From the NCBI GenBank assembly GCA_011322005.1, contig DROE01000283.1, forward strand, positions 1 through 11,707: DNA of 11,707 nt. The letters are read 5' to 3'. The position numbers and the translations under genes are program-made. Below are positions 1-6,595 of this stretch, in pieces. Source of the stretch: Devosia sp. Its GTDB lineage: Bacteria; Pseudomonadota; Alphaproteobacteria; Rhizobiales; Devosiaceae. How positions within the stretch are numbered: position 1 is the first letter of the stretch; the number at the start of each line of letters is the position of its first letter. Under the pieces are notes generated by a model, which saw only the letters and a program-made list of their open reading frames with translations, had not been told where the DNA came from and searched no databases.

Positions 1-241
1 AAACTTCGGTTATGGCTATCAATGGTGGGTGCCTGCAGGATCGCAGACCGAGTTTTTCGCCGTGGGTATTTACGGACAGTACATTTACGTCAACACGGCG
101 GCCGATGTGGTGATTGTCAAAACCTCTGCTGACCGCAATTTCCGGGCTGACGGACAAGGTGGCCGGGAGATAAAACGCCAGACCATTGCCATGTTTCGCA
201 GCATCGCTGAGTCCGTTGCTCGAGATGTTCAGGTCGAGTGA
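1..241 (+). CDS. Serine hydrolase (class C beta-lactamase-like), 3' end only
   Basis: This is the C-terminal end, about 79 codons, of a gene that starts before the window; the frame runs from base 2 to the TGA at 239-241. The visible protein has GYGYQWWVP, then GIYGQYIYV, then DVVIVKTSAD. This pattern is typical of the last strands of penicillin-binding-protein/class C beta-lactamase-like serine hydrolases. The GIYGQ segment sits where the KTG/HxG motif of the active site lies in the family. The catalytic SxxK and YxN motifs would be upstream and cannot be checked, so the substrate (esterase, peptidase or lactamase) is unknown. The next gene starts 132 bases later on the same strand; I see no terminator between them. 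Confidence 0.8.
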   Translation, partial: NFGYGYQWWVPAGSQTEFFAVGIYGQYIYVNTAADVVIVKTSADRNFRADGQGGREIKRQTIAMFRSIAESVARDVQVE

Positions 242-373
242 AAGGGACCACCACATTACGAAATCCCATGGCGCACTAATCGGCCTTTTCATTGCCATGA
301 GGGTGTGCCATCAACCTTTTCAAGAGGATTTGGGCAACCAGTACCCCAAGAGTTAGAACCGGCAGAGAGTTAT

Positions 374-991
374 ATGAGCATACGACAACACAAGGGCGAT
401 CTTCCCAATCTGGATAATTACGGGCGCGAGGTGGCGATCGACACCGAGACCATGGGCCTGCAAACAACAAGAGACCGCCTGTGCGTGGTCCAGCTTTCTC
501 CGGGTGATGGCAGTGCTGATGTGGTGCAAATTCCACAAAACCTGGACGATGCTCCCAATCTGAAAGCTCTTCTGAGCAATCCCGATGTTACCAAGATCTT
601 TCACTATGCGCGTTTCGACATGGCAGTTCTTGAGCACCGTTTCGGAGTTAAGGTTGGTCCGGTTTTTTGTACAAAAATCGCTTCAAAGCTGGTGCGCACC
701 TACACGGACCGTCACGGGCTGAAAGACCTCTGCCGTGAATTGCTTGGTGTTGACATGTCCAAACAGCAACAGAGTTCGGACTGGGGCGCGGACAGTTTGA
801 GCAAGGCCCAGCTTACCTATGCGGCATCCGATGTTTTGCACCTGCACGACCTCAAGCGGCATTTGGGCCTGATGCTGATGCGCGAGGGGCGCCAGGAACT
901 GGCAAAGGCCTGTTTTGCTTTCCTGCCAACACGGGTCAAACTTGATCTGGCGGGCTGGCCGGATACAGATATTTTTTCCCACAGCGGATGA
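374..991 (+). CDS. rnd: Ribonuclease D-like 3'-5' exonuclease (short, exonuclease domain only)
   Basis: A 205-residue DEDDy-type 3'-5' exonuclease, expected to trim RNA 3' ends such as tRNA precursors in the cytoplasm. The three exonuclease motifs are visible: AIDTETMGL with D23 and E25, FHYARFDMAVL with D82, and YAASDVLHL with Y149 and D153. Full-length E. coli RNase D has HRDC domains after the nuclease domain; they are absent here, as is usual for the short alphaproteobacterial form. The ATG at 374 is chosen because MSIRQHKGDLP matches the usual family start and a purine-rich AGAGAG lies just upstream. A GTG at 305 would add 23 residues with no family resemblance. The TGA overlaps the lptC ATG by 4 bases (ATGA), which suggests translational coupling. 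Confidence 0.9.
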   Translation: MSIRQHKGDLPNLDNYGREVAIDTETMGLQTTRDRLCVVQLSPGDGSADVVQIPQNLDDAPNLKALLSNPDVTKIFHYARFDMAVLEHRFGVKVGPVFCTKIASKLVRTYTDRHGLKDLCRELLGVDMSKQQQSSDWGADSLSKAQLTYAASDVLHLHDLKRHLGLMLMREGRQELAKACFAFLPTRVKLDLAGWPDTDIFSHSG

Positions 992-1629
992 GCGCAAACG
1001 GCGACATTTCCGACACGCGCGCCCGGCTCTATGACAGTCTTGGCCGGCGCAACAGGATTGTTGCCGTGTTGCGCATTGCCGTACCCGGTGCCGGCATCGC
1101 CCTTGCCGGTGTGTTGATTGCTCAGATCACCCTTTCCAATCTTGCGGACAATTTCGCAATCGGCGGCATAAGGCTGGACCGCGACCAGCTTGTGCTCGAT
1201 ACGCCCAGCTATTCGGGCATCATGTCCGATGGCACAACCTACGAAGTGGTGGCTGAGGCGGCCCGCGCAGACATTGATGCCACCGACGTCATCAATCTGG
1301 ACATTGCAACAATTGTCACCGAGCAGACCGATGGTTATACCATGGCGGCAAATGCGGATTTTGCCCGCCTGTTTCTGACCGAACAACAGGTGATTGTTGA
1401 AGGCCTGATGGTCACCACAGACAGCAATGGCGTTGACGGGCGCCTCCATGATTCCGTCATCGACTGGCCGACCCAAAAACTCACCACCAACGGAGATGTG
1501 CGCTTTGAATTTGAGGACGGCGCCGCAATTGAAGCGAAATCTCTGGTCTATAATGCCAAACGTCAGGTCTGGGATTTCAGAGGCGTGCGATATACAGTTC
1601 CGGGTGATGGGGGATTGGATGTTGAATAG
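988..1629 (+). CDS. lptC: LptC, inner-membrane LPS export protein
   Basis: A 213-residue LptC-family protein. LptC is a bitopic inner-membrane protein that takes lipopolysaccharide from the LptBFG transporter and passes it to periplasmic LptA. One hydrophobic segment at about residues 24-46 follows a basic N-terminus (RRNR), giving the expected anchor with a periplasmic C-terminal domain. The rest is polar and beta-rich, with the pattern typical of the LptC fold (DNFAIGGIRL, then repeated short strands to DFRGVRYTV). Sequence conservation in this family is low, so the call rests on length, topology and position directly before lptA and lptB. The start overlaps the RNase D stop by 4 bases and the 3' end overlaps the chosen lptA start by 11 bases. 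Confidence 0.88.
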   Translation: MSANGDISDTRARLYDSLGRRNRIVAVLRIAVPGAGIALAGVLIAQITLSNLADNFAIGGIRLDRDQLVLDTPSYSGIMSDGTTYEVVAEAARADIDATDVINLDIATIVTEQTDGYTMAANADFARLFLTEQQVIVEGLMVTTDSNGVDGRLHDSVIDWPTQKLTTNGDVRFEFEDGAAIEAKSLVYNAKRQVWDFRGVRYTVPGDGGLDVE

Positions 1630-2113
1630 GCAGGTTTATTTCATGCAACAGATAGCGGCACTCGCTCTGGCCTTTGCGGCATTTGCTTTGTCCGGCGTGG
1701 CAGCAACAGCGCAAACCACCCAGCCCGTTGAAATCACAGCCGACCGTTTTGTCATAAAAGAACAGCAGAACAGGGCCGAATTCTCGGGCAATGTGCTCGT
1801 GACCCAGCCCGACCTGAAAGTATGGGCCGATCGGGTGATCGTGCACTATGGCAACGGCGGAACCTCCGACATTGAAAGTTTTGAGGCCCTGACAAATGTC
1901 AAGATCCAGAACGCGGACCAGACCGCAACCGGAGACCGTGCGGTCTATGACCCAAAGACCCGGATATTGCGGCTTACCGGTAATGTGGTTGTGGTCAATG
2001 ACAGCGGGGTGGTGAGCGCGCCCGAACTCATCGTTAACCTCAAGACCGATGTGTCGGAATTCTCCACCACCGGCGGCGGGCGCGTGACCGGCGTGTTCAC
2101 CCCGGACAACTGA
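1619..2113 (+). CDS. lptA: LptA, periplasmic LPS-binding bridge protein
   Basis: A 164-residue LptA/OstA-type protein that forms the periplasmic bridge carrying lipopolysaccharide from LptC to LptD. An N-terminal signal peptide is visible: R4, a hydrophobic stretch at about residues 9-27, and a probable signal peptidase I site after ATA (A29-T30-A31). The mature part shows the OstA-like beta-jellyroll repeats: VEITADRFVI, AEFSGNVLVTQ, LKVWADRVIVHY, ATGDRAVYDP, LRLTGNVVVV. The ATG at 1619 is preferred because it gives the signal peptide a positive charge. A second ATG at 1643 has an AGG 8 bases upstream and is a real alternative (156 residues). A longer reading from 1427 would only re-read lptC in another frame. 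The stop is 4 bases before lptB. Confidence 0.9.
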   Translation: MLNRQVYFMQQIAALALAFAAFALSGVAATAQTTQPVEITADRFVIKEQQNRAEFSGNVLVTQPDLKVWADRVIVHYGNGGTSDIESFEALTNVKIQNADQTATGDRAVYDPKTRILRLTGNVVVVNDSGVVSAPELIVNLKTDVSEFSTTGGGRVTGVFTPDN

Positions 2114-2117
2114 AACC

Positions 2118-2864
2118 ATGTCTGCGCCCCAAATCGATCAAACCGGATGGCTGGTGGCCCACGGGCTTGGCAAGAAATTCGGCAAGCGCGTGGTGGTGCG
2201 TGATGTGTCTTTGGCTGTAAGCCGCGGTGAGGCGGTGGGCCTGCTGGGCCCCAATGGTGCGGGCAAGACCACCGTGTTCACCATGATCATGGGGTTGGTC
2301 AAGCCCGATCATGGCAGGATACTTCTTGATGGCCGTCCCATAACACACCTGCCCCTGTTCCAGCGTGGTCGTCTGGGCATTGGCTACTTGCCCCAGGAAC
2401 CCTCCATTTTTCGCGGCCTCAGCGTTGAGGGCAATATTCTTGCCATTCTTGAGGGACATGTGCGCTCGCGCATTGAGCGCAAGCGGCGCCTTGCCGGGCT
2501 GCTGGAGGAATTTTCCATCACCCATCTGGCCCGGGCTGATGCGCTCTCGCTCTCCGGTGGCGAACGGCGCCGGGTGGAGATCGCCCGCGCACTGGCGGCA
2601 GACCCCCGGTTCATGTTGCTGGATGAGCCTTTTGCCGGGGTTGATCCCATTGCGGTTGCCGAAATTCAGGGGCTGGTGCGCCAACTCACCGAGCGGGACA
2701 TTGGCGTTTTGATTACCGACCATTCCGTGCGCGAAACGCTGGGCCTGGTTGACCGGGCCTACCTTATCCATGAGGGCACGGTGATGATACAGGGCACGCC
2801 GCAGACAATCTCCAACGATCCCGAAGCCCGCCGGGTCTATCTGGGCGAGAGTTTTTCCATTTAG
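2118..2864 (+). CDS. lptB: LptB, ATPase of the LPS export ABC transporter
   Basis: A 248-residue ABC ATPase that powers extraction of lipopolysaccharide from the inner membrane, working with LptF and LptG (not in this window). All nucleotide-binding motifs are intact: Walker A GPNGAGKT (44-51), Q-loop Q93 in YLPQEPSIFR, signature LSGGE (145-149), Walker B MLLDE with E170, D-loop GVDP, and H-loop H202 in ITDHSVRE. The YLPQEPSIFRGLSVEGNI stretch is characteristic of LptB rather than of general importers. The gene lies 4 bases after lptA. lptB directly before rpoN is the classic order in proteobacteria. Some annotators give family members such as this a branched-chain amino acid transporter label, which the context does not support. 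Confidence 0.96.
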   Translation: MSAPQIDQTGWLVAHGLGKKFGKRVVVRDVSLAVSRGEAVGLLGPNGAGKTTVFTMIMGLVKPDHGRILLDGRPITHLPLFQRGRLGIGYLPQEPSIFRGLSVEGNILAILEGHVRSRIERKRRLAGLLEEFSITHLARADALSLSGGERRRVEIARALAADPRFMLLDEPFAGVDPIAVAEIQGLVRQLTERDIGVLITDHSVRETLGLVDRAYLIHEGTVMIQGTPQTISNDPEARRVYLGESFSI

Positions 2865-2875
2865 CAGGCGCAAAC

Positions 2876-2891
2876 TGGCACAAAACTTGTA
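2876..2891 (+). promoter_or_regulatory. Candidate sigma-54 (-24/-12) promoter before rpoN
   Basis: TGGCAC at 2876-2881 and TTGTA at 2887-2891 have the correct -24/-12 spacing; the GG and the TTG fall where the consensus TGGCACG-N4-TTGCW puts them. Of the fixed positions, G7 is A and the C of TTGC is T. Transcription would start near 2903, leaving a leader of about 60 bases before the chosen rpoN ATG at 2963. The T in place of the -12 C is a real weakness, so it may bind RNA polymerase-sigma-54 without being an efficient promoter. Confidence 0.45.
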
Positions 2892-2962
2892 TGCCGGTGC
2901 TTGATAGTCCGCCCCAAATCATGCTCATAATTCGGGCGGAACCAAGCATTCACGAGACGATA

Positions 2963-4489
2963 ATGGCTCTGACGCCCAGACTGGAAATCAGACAGTCCCA
3001 AAGCCTGGCATTGACCCCGCAGTTGATGCAGTCAATCAAATTGTTGCAATTCTCCCACTTGGAGGTGGCTCAGTTCGTCGAGGAGCAGTTGCTGGGCAAC
3101 CCCTTGCTTGAACGCGATGAATCCGGTGAAGATGGTTCGGGCACCCGGCGTCCTCAAGAGCAGGTTCGGACCACGGAAGCCCCTCAGCCCGATGCCCGAA
3201 TTGAACTGGGAGAACCGGGTGAAGGACTGCAAAGTGCCAGCCGCATTGCCGATGCCATGGACACCGAGCAAGCCAATCTGTTCCCCGAGCAGGTGGGGCA
3301 GGATTCAATCCGTGCCTCCACGCAATTGCCCACGGAGCGCCAGCGCCACAGCGCCGGGGAAATTGCCGACATCGAACAATATGTTCCCGCACGGGTGACG
3401 CTGGCCGACCATCTGGCCGAACAGATTGGGGTGCTGCTCAGCGAGCCCGTTGACCGTCTGATAGCGCGCAATCTCGTCGACAACCTCGATGATACCGGAT
3501 ATCTGGCCACCACATGTGGGGCAGTGGCCGAGCAGTTGGGGGCGTGTGAGGAAGACGTCGAAAAAGTGCTTTTGCGCCTGCAAACCTGTGACCCCGCCGG
3601 GGTTTTTGCTCGCGATGTGCGCGAGTGTCTGGCCCTCCAGTTGCGCGAGAAGGACCGGCTTGACCCGCTGATGGCAGCGCTGCTTGACAACCTGGAACTG
3701 GTGGCCTCCCACGATCTTGGTGCAATCCGGCAAGCCATCGGTGTTTCGAGTGACGACCTCAAAGACATGCTTGAGGAGATTCGGACCCTTGACCCAAGAC
3801 CCGGACGGGCCTTTGATGGCGCACCCGTTCAACCTGTCATCGCAGATGTTTTTGTGCATCAGGACAATGAGGGCGGTTGGTCGGTCGAGTTGAACACGGA
3901 TGTTCTGCCAAAAGTCCTGGTTAACCGTACATACTATGCGCAGGTCTCGAAACTGACCCGTGACAGGGAAGAGAAAACCTTTCTTGTTGATTGTTTGCAA
4001 TCTGCCAACTGGCTGACCAAAAGTCTGGACCAGCGCGCCCAGACCATTCTCAAGACCGCAACGGAAATCGTACGGATGCAGGACGCATTCCTGATACACG
4101 GTGTTTCCCATCTCAAGCCCATGACCCTGAAAATGGTCGCAGATGCCATTGAGATGCACGAATCAACCATCAGCCGCGTGACCACCGCCAAATATATTTC
4201 CACCCCCCGCGGCCTGTTCGAGATGAAATATTTCTTTACCACCGCTCTGGGCTCCCTCTCCGGGGAGAATCAGCACTCAGCGGAAACCGTCCGCTACCAG
4301 ATAAAGAGAATGATTGATGCGGAAAGCCCCCAAAGCGTTTTGTCCGACGATGCCATCGCGGACCGCTTGCGCAAAAGCGCTGGGATTGACGTGGCCCGCC
4401 GCACTGTGGCCAAATACCGGGAAGGAATGCACATTCCTTCCTCAGTCGTGCGCCGTCGGCAAAAAAAAGCCCGGTTCGCGCAGAGTTGA
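2963..4489 (+). CDS. rpoN: RNA polymerase sigma-54 factor RpoN
   Basis: A 508-residue sigma-54 factor. It directs RNA polymerase to -24/-12 promoters and needs AAA+ activators; in this group it controls nitrogen assimilation and related functions. Region I (about 1-50) is glutamine/leucine-rich with RQSQSLALTPQLMQSIKLLQ. An acidic linker (about 51-125) follows, then the core-binding domain. A helix-turn-helix lies at about 386-410, and the RpoN box ARRTVAKYRE is intact at 478-487. The ATG at 2963 is chosen because MALTPRLEIRQSQSL matches the normal family start. An in-frame ATG at 2891 would add 24 unrelated residues and would begin inside the candidate sigma-54 element. A run of eight A bases (4461-4468) encodes part of the QKK tail after the RpoN box. 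Confidence 0.97.
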   Translation: MALTPRLEIRQSQSLALTPQLMQSIKLLQFSHLEVAQFVEEQLLGNPLLERDESGEDGSGTRRPQEQVRTTEAPQPDARIELGEPGEGLQSASRIADAMDTEQANLFPEQVGQDSIRASTQLPTERQRHSAGEIADIEQYVPARVTLADHLAEQIGVLLSEPVDRLIARNLVDNLDDTGYLATTCGAVAEQLGACEEDVEKVLLRLQTCDPAGVFARDVRECLALQLREKDRLDPLMAALLDNLELVASHDLGAIRQAIGVSSDDLKDMLEEIRTLDPRPGRAFDGAPVQPVIADVFVHQDNEGGWSVELNTDVLPKVLVNRTYYAQVSKLTRDREEKTFLVDCLQSANWLTKSLDQRAQTILKTATEIVRMQDAFLIHGVSHLKPMTLKMVADAIEMHESTISRVTTAKYISTPRGLFEMKYFFTTALGSLSGENQHSAETVRYQIKRMIDAESPQSVLSDDAIADRLRKSAGIDVARRTVAKYREGMHIPSSVVRRRQKKARFAQS

Positions 4490-4517
4490 GCCATTGCCTG
4501 CTTTCCCGAACGCTCCC

Positions 4518-4545
4518 TTCAAATCGGAGAAAAAGTGCTGATAAT
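4518..4545 (+). promoter_or_regulatory. Possible sigma-70-type promoter for hpf
   Basis: TTCAAA (4518-4523) and GATAAT (4540-4545) are separated by 16 bases and match the housekeeping -35 and -10 hexamers at 4 and 5 of 6 positions. A start near 4552 would give a leader of about 158 bases that contains the hairpin at 4597-4634. This is the best match I can find by eye in the 220-base rpoN-hpf gap, but matches of this quality also arise by chance. Confidence 0.25.
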
Positions 4546-4596
4546 CTGCACGTCAAGTCTGTGAATTTGCTCATTCAACCCCCATATGCGTTGCAA

Positions 4597-4634
4597 GGCT
4601 GTTTGCTGGCGGCATAAACTGGCAGCACACAGCC
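4597..4634 (+). repeat. Inverted repeat (hairpin) in the hpf leader
   Basis: GGCTGT (4597-4602) pairs with ACAGCC (4629-4634), and after one T/C mismatch TGCTG (4604-4608) pairs with CAGCA (4623-4627). The result is an 11-bp stem with one mismatch and a 14-base loop. No T-run follows, so it does not look like an intrinsic terminator of rpoN. It could be a leader RNA structure, a processing site or a protein-binding site. Confidence 0.45.
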
Positions 4635-4709
4635 AAACCGATACGGCCAGTTGCGATTCGCGACATATCAATAAGGGTCTGATTTCTAACCAACTGAGAG
4701 GCGGCAAAA

Positions 4710-5279
4710 ATGACACTACGCGTTTCGGGGAAAAACATGGATGTGGGGGAAGCTCTAAGAACCCGCGCAGAAGAGCGCTGCAACGATGTTGTCAGCAAAT
4801 ATTTTGACCGTGGATATGAGGGGCACCTGACTTTTGAACACGAGGGGTCGGGGTTCCGCTCTGACATGGTGCTGCATCTGGACAGCGGCGTCATTCTGCG
4901 CGCCCACGCCCAGGCGGGGGATGCCGTTTCGGCTTTTGAAACCACCACCGGACATATCGAAAAGCGTCTCAGACGCTACAAGCGCAAACTCAAGAGCCAC
5001 CGCCGCAAGGCAGAACCCGCCGAATTCACGGCCCAGTCCTACGTGCTCGCCTCACCGGACAGTCAGGAGGAGGTGGAGGAGAATTTTTCACCACCGGTTA
5101 TTGCAGAAAGCGCTGCAGACCTGCACCGGATGAGCGTTGGCGAAGCTGTGATGGAACTTGATTTGTCTCAGGCTGACGTAAAGGTGTTTATCAACGCTGG
5201 ACATGGGGGTGTGAATGTGGTTTATCGCCGGGCCGACGGCAATATTGGCTGGGTCGACCCCACTTTACTACAGAAATAG
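4710..5279 (+). CDS. hpf: Ribosome hibernation promoting factor, long form
   Basis: A 189-residue long-form HPF. The family binds the 30S decoding region and brings 70S ribosomes together as inactive 100S dimers when growth stops. The N-terminal S30AE domain (about 1-100) begins with LRVSGKNMDVGEALR and ends in a basic helix (KRLRRYKRKLKSHRRK) that contacts rRNA in this family. A variable acidic linker (about 101-135) follows. The C-terminal dimerisation domain (about 136-187) has the conserved pattern HRMSVGEAVMELDLSQADVKVF and GGVNVVYRRADGNIGWVDP. Because the tail is present, a separate short HPF/RMF pair is not expected. GAGAGG, 8 bases before the ATG, is a good ribosome binding site. The gene lies between rpoN and ptsN, as is common in proteobacteria, and 46 bases before ptsN. 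Confidence 0.95.
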   Translation: MTLRVSGKNMDVGEALRTRAEERCNDVVSKYFDRGYEGHLTFEHEGSGFRSDMVLHLDSGVILRAHAQAGDAVSAFETTTGHIEKRLRRYKRKLKSHRRKAEPAEFTAQSYVLASPDSQEEVEENFSPPVIAESAADLHRMSVGEAVMELDLSQADVKVFINAGHGGVNVVYRRADGNIGWVDPTLLQK

Positions 5280-5325
5280 ACCGCCGGAGCCGCCACAATC
5301 CCCCAATTTTCACAAAGGCCGCTAG

Positions 5326-5793
5326 ATGGAACTGGTTGATATCCTTTCACGGGATTGTATCATTGCTGGTGCAAAGGTGGCGAGCAAACGCCAGCTTTTG
5401 CAGACCTTTGCCGACAAGGTCTCTGAATGGGGACAGTTGGACGCTGCCACAGTGTTTGAGACGCTGATGAACCGGGAAAAACTGGGTTCAACCGGCCTTG
5501 GCAACGGCATCGCCATTCCCCACGGAAAAATCAAGGGTCTGGAGCAGGTTATCGCCCTGTTCGCCCGCCTGGACGAGCCCATCGAGTTTGACGCCGTGGA
5601 TGATCAGCCCGTGGACATTGTCATTGTGCTTCTGGCCCCCGAAGGCTCCGGCGCTGACCATCTCAAGGCGCTGGCCTGCGTGGCGCGCCTTTTGCGCACC
5701 GAGACGCTGATCGAGCAGTTGCGCCAGACCCGGGACCGCAAACAGCTTTACGAAATCCTCACAACACCGGTGGAAAACAGCGAAGCGGCCTGA
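5326..5793 (+). CDS. ptsN: PTS IIA-like nitrogen regulatory protein (EIIA-Ntr)
   Basis: A 155-residue EIIA-Ntr protein, the end acceptor of the nitrogen phosphotransferase chain (EI-Ntr, NPr, EIIA-Ntr). It acts by protein-protein contact; known targets in other bacteria include potassium transport and sensor kinases. The phosphorylated histidine is H66 in GNGIAIPHGK, and the supporting GADHLKALA histidine motif is also present. The protein begins MELVDILSRDCII, the usual family start, and AAAGG lies 7 bases upstream of the ATG. It is a stand-alone IIA domain with no fused membrane component. The other Ntr-PTS genes are not in this window. The gene is last in the rightward run and converges with the DUF1150 gene 32 bases on, with no convincing terminator. 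Confidence 0.96.
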   Translation: MELVDILSRDCIIAGAKVASKRQLLQTFADKVSEWGQLDAATVFETLMNREKLGSTGLGNGIAIPHGKIKGLEQVIALFARLDEPIEFDAVDDQPVDIVIVLLAPEGSGADHLKALACVARLLRTETLIEQLRQTRDRKQLYEILTTPVENSEAA

Positions 5794-5825
5794 ACGGTTT
5801 CGGTTTGCCCAAAGGGGCCCTTGAC

Positions 5826-6125
5826 CTAGTGTCTGGGCACGCGCACCACATCGGCTTCGCTCAGCCAGTCTTTTACTGCCTGCTCGTTGTCGGCGACGAG
5901 CAGAGGGCTTCCATCGGCTCCCATGACAAGCTGAAAAACCATATCTTCCGGCATGTTCTTTGCCTCGGGCACAAATCTGGCCAGCAGTCCAGCACGAATG
6001 GAGCGCACGAACACGGTCCTGTCGCCGCCAAGAGCAGCAAACTCAGGCGCGCTCAACGCTTTGAGCGGATGCATCGGCTTTGCATCCGAGGGGCCGTTGC
6101 GAAAGCTGTCTGGTTTGTTGTTCAT
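5826..6125 (-). CDS. DUF1150 family protein
   Basis: A 99-residue protein of the DUF1150 family, which is largely restricted to alphaproteobacteria and has no established function. The characteristic core is visible: PEFAALGGDRTVFVRSI at about residues 27-43, then VFQLVMGADGSPLLVADNEQAVKDW at about 63-87. There is no signal peptide or membrane segment, so it is probably cytoplasmic. Its ATG overlaps the hsp20 stop by 4 bases (ATGA on the minus strand), so it is probably translated with hsp20 and shares its heat-shock control. DUF1150 next to a small heat-shock gene is a recurrent arrangement in this group, so a part in the stress response is a reasonable inference, but the sequence alone does not show it. 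Confidence 0.85.
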   Translation of the reverse strand: MNNKPDSFRNGPSDAKPMHPLKALSAPEFAALGGDRTVFVRSIRAGLLARFVPEAKNMPEDMVFQLVMGADGSPLLVADNEQAVKDWLSEADVVRVPRH

Positions 6126-6568
6126 TTTTTCACCTGGCCGTTGCTGGCTTGCGGACCGCGAATTTCTATGCGGCGGGCGGCTCTTTTTGCTTCGGGGCGC
6201 TCCACGTCTATCATCAGCATGCCATCGCGCAGATCCGCACCCATCACCTGCATGCCATCGGCAAGCAGGAAGCTGCGCTGAAACTGCCGTGTGGCAATGC
6301 CCCGGTGCAGGAACTCGCGGGGTTCTTCCTCGGCGTTGCGGCCGCGAACAACGAGTTGGTTGTCTTCCGAAATTATTTCCAGATCGGCAGGGGAAAATCC
6401 GGCAACGGCAATGGCGATCCGATAATGTTCGGCGCTGCCTGCACCGGGCAGGCGTTCGATATTGTAGGGGGGATATCCGTCGGCAGCCTTGGCCAAACGC
6501 TCGATACGTTCTTCAAACGCGTCAAACCCAAGCAGAAACGGCGCGGAAAGAAGGGATAGGCGGGGCAT
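6122..6568 (-). CDS. Small heat-shock protein (Hsp20/alpha-crystallin family)
   Basis: A 148-residue small heat-shock protein. The family holds unfolding proteins in an ATP-independent way and passes them to DnaK and ClpB. The N-terminal arm (about 1-35) includes SAPFLLGFDAFEERIERL. The alpha-crystallin domain (about 36-130) has PPYNIERL, YRIAIAVAGFSPADLEI, NQLVVRGR, FLHRGIATRQFQRSFLLADG and the conserved GxL at G116-L118. The C-terminal I-x-I motif used in oligomer assembly is IEI at 134-136. The ATG at 6568 is chosen because AAGGAC lies 8 bases upstream; ATGs further up have no ribosome binding site, and the one at 6586 would fall in the loop of the proposed RNA thermometer. The gene has its own sigma-32-like promoter and a ROSE-like leader, and DUF1150 follows with a 4-base overlap. 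Confidence 0.94.
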   Translation of the reverse strand: MPRLSLLSAPFLLGFDAFEERIERLAKAADGYPPYNIERLPGAGSAEHYRIAIAVAGFSPADLEIISEDNQLVVRGRNAEEEPREFLHRGIATRQFQRSFLLADGMQVMGADLRDGMLMIDVERPEAKRAARRIEIRGPQASNGQVKK

Positions 6569-6574
6569 TTGAAA

Positions 6575-6595
6575 TGTCCTTGTCATCAAGCAACA
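6575..6595 (-). promoter_or_regulatory. ROSE-like RNA thermometer hairpin masking the hsp20 ribosome binding site
   Basis: In the minus-strand transcript, TGTTGCTTG (6595-6587), loop ATGA (6586-6583) and CAAGGACA (6582-6575) fold into a hairpin. TGT (6595-6593) pairs with ACA (6577-6575), with the next T pairing as a wobble with the downstream G of AGGA; one G (6591) is bulged; CTTG pairs with CAAG. This is the ROSE arrangement: UYGCU opposite the AGGA of the ribosome binding site, with the G bulged out. ROSE elements precede small heat-shock genes in rhizobia and block translation until the temperature rises. The leader before it, from about 6641, is GC-rich with several short self-complementary segments, as expected of a multi-stem ROSE leader. 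Confidence 0.75.

Noticed and set aside
297..356. A 19-codon ATG-started frame in the gap before the RNase D gene.
   Set aside because: It has no ribosome binding site and no recognisable sequence; it looks like a chance frame.
305..373. GTG-started N-terminal extension of the RNase D protein.
   Set aside because: The extra residues have no family similarity, and the ATG at 374 begins exactly where the family normally begins.
817..1476. A 219-codon minus-strand open frame across the RNase D-lptC junction.
   Set aside because: It lies antisense to two well-supported genes and its translation shows no family pattern; it is a shadow frame.
3305..4159. A 284-codon minus-strand open frame inside rpoN.
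   Set aside because: It is antisense to the conserved rpoN reading frame and has no recognisable domain.
4461..4468. Run of eight A bases near the 3' end of rpoN as a possible frameshift or slippage site.
   Set aside because: The RpoN box is already complete upstream, the normal frame ends shortly after, and nothing indicates that a shifted product would be used.
4586..4807. A 73-codon frame overlapping the hpf leader and 5' end.
   Set aside because: It overlaps hpf in another frame, lacks a ribosome binding site and has no family features.
5807..5818. GCCC-AAAG-GGGC as a terminator between the convergent ptsN and DUF1150 genes.
   Set aside because: The stem is only 4 bp and no T-run follows on either strand.
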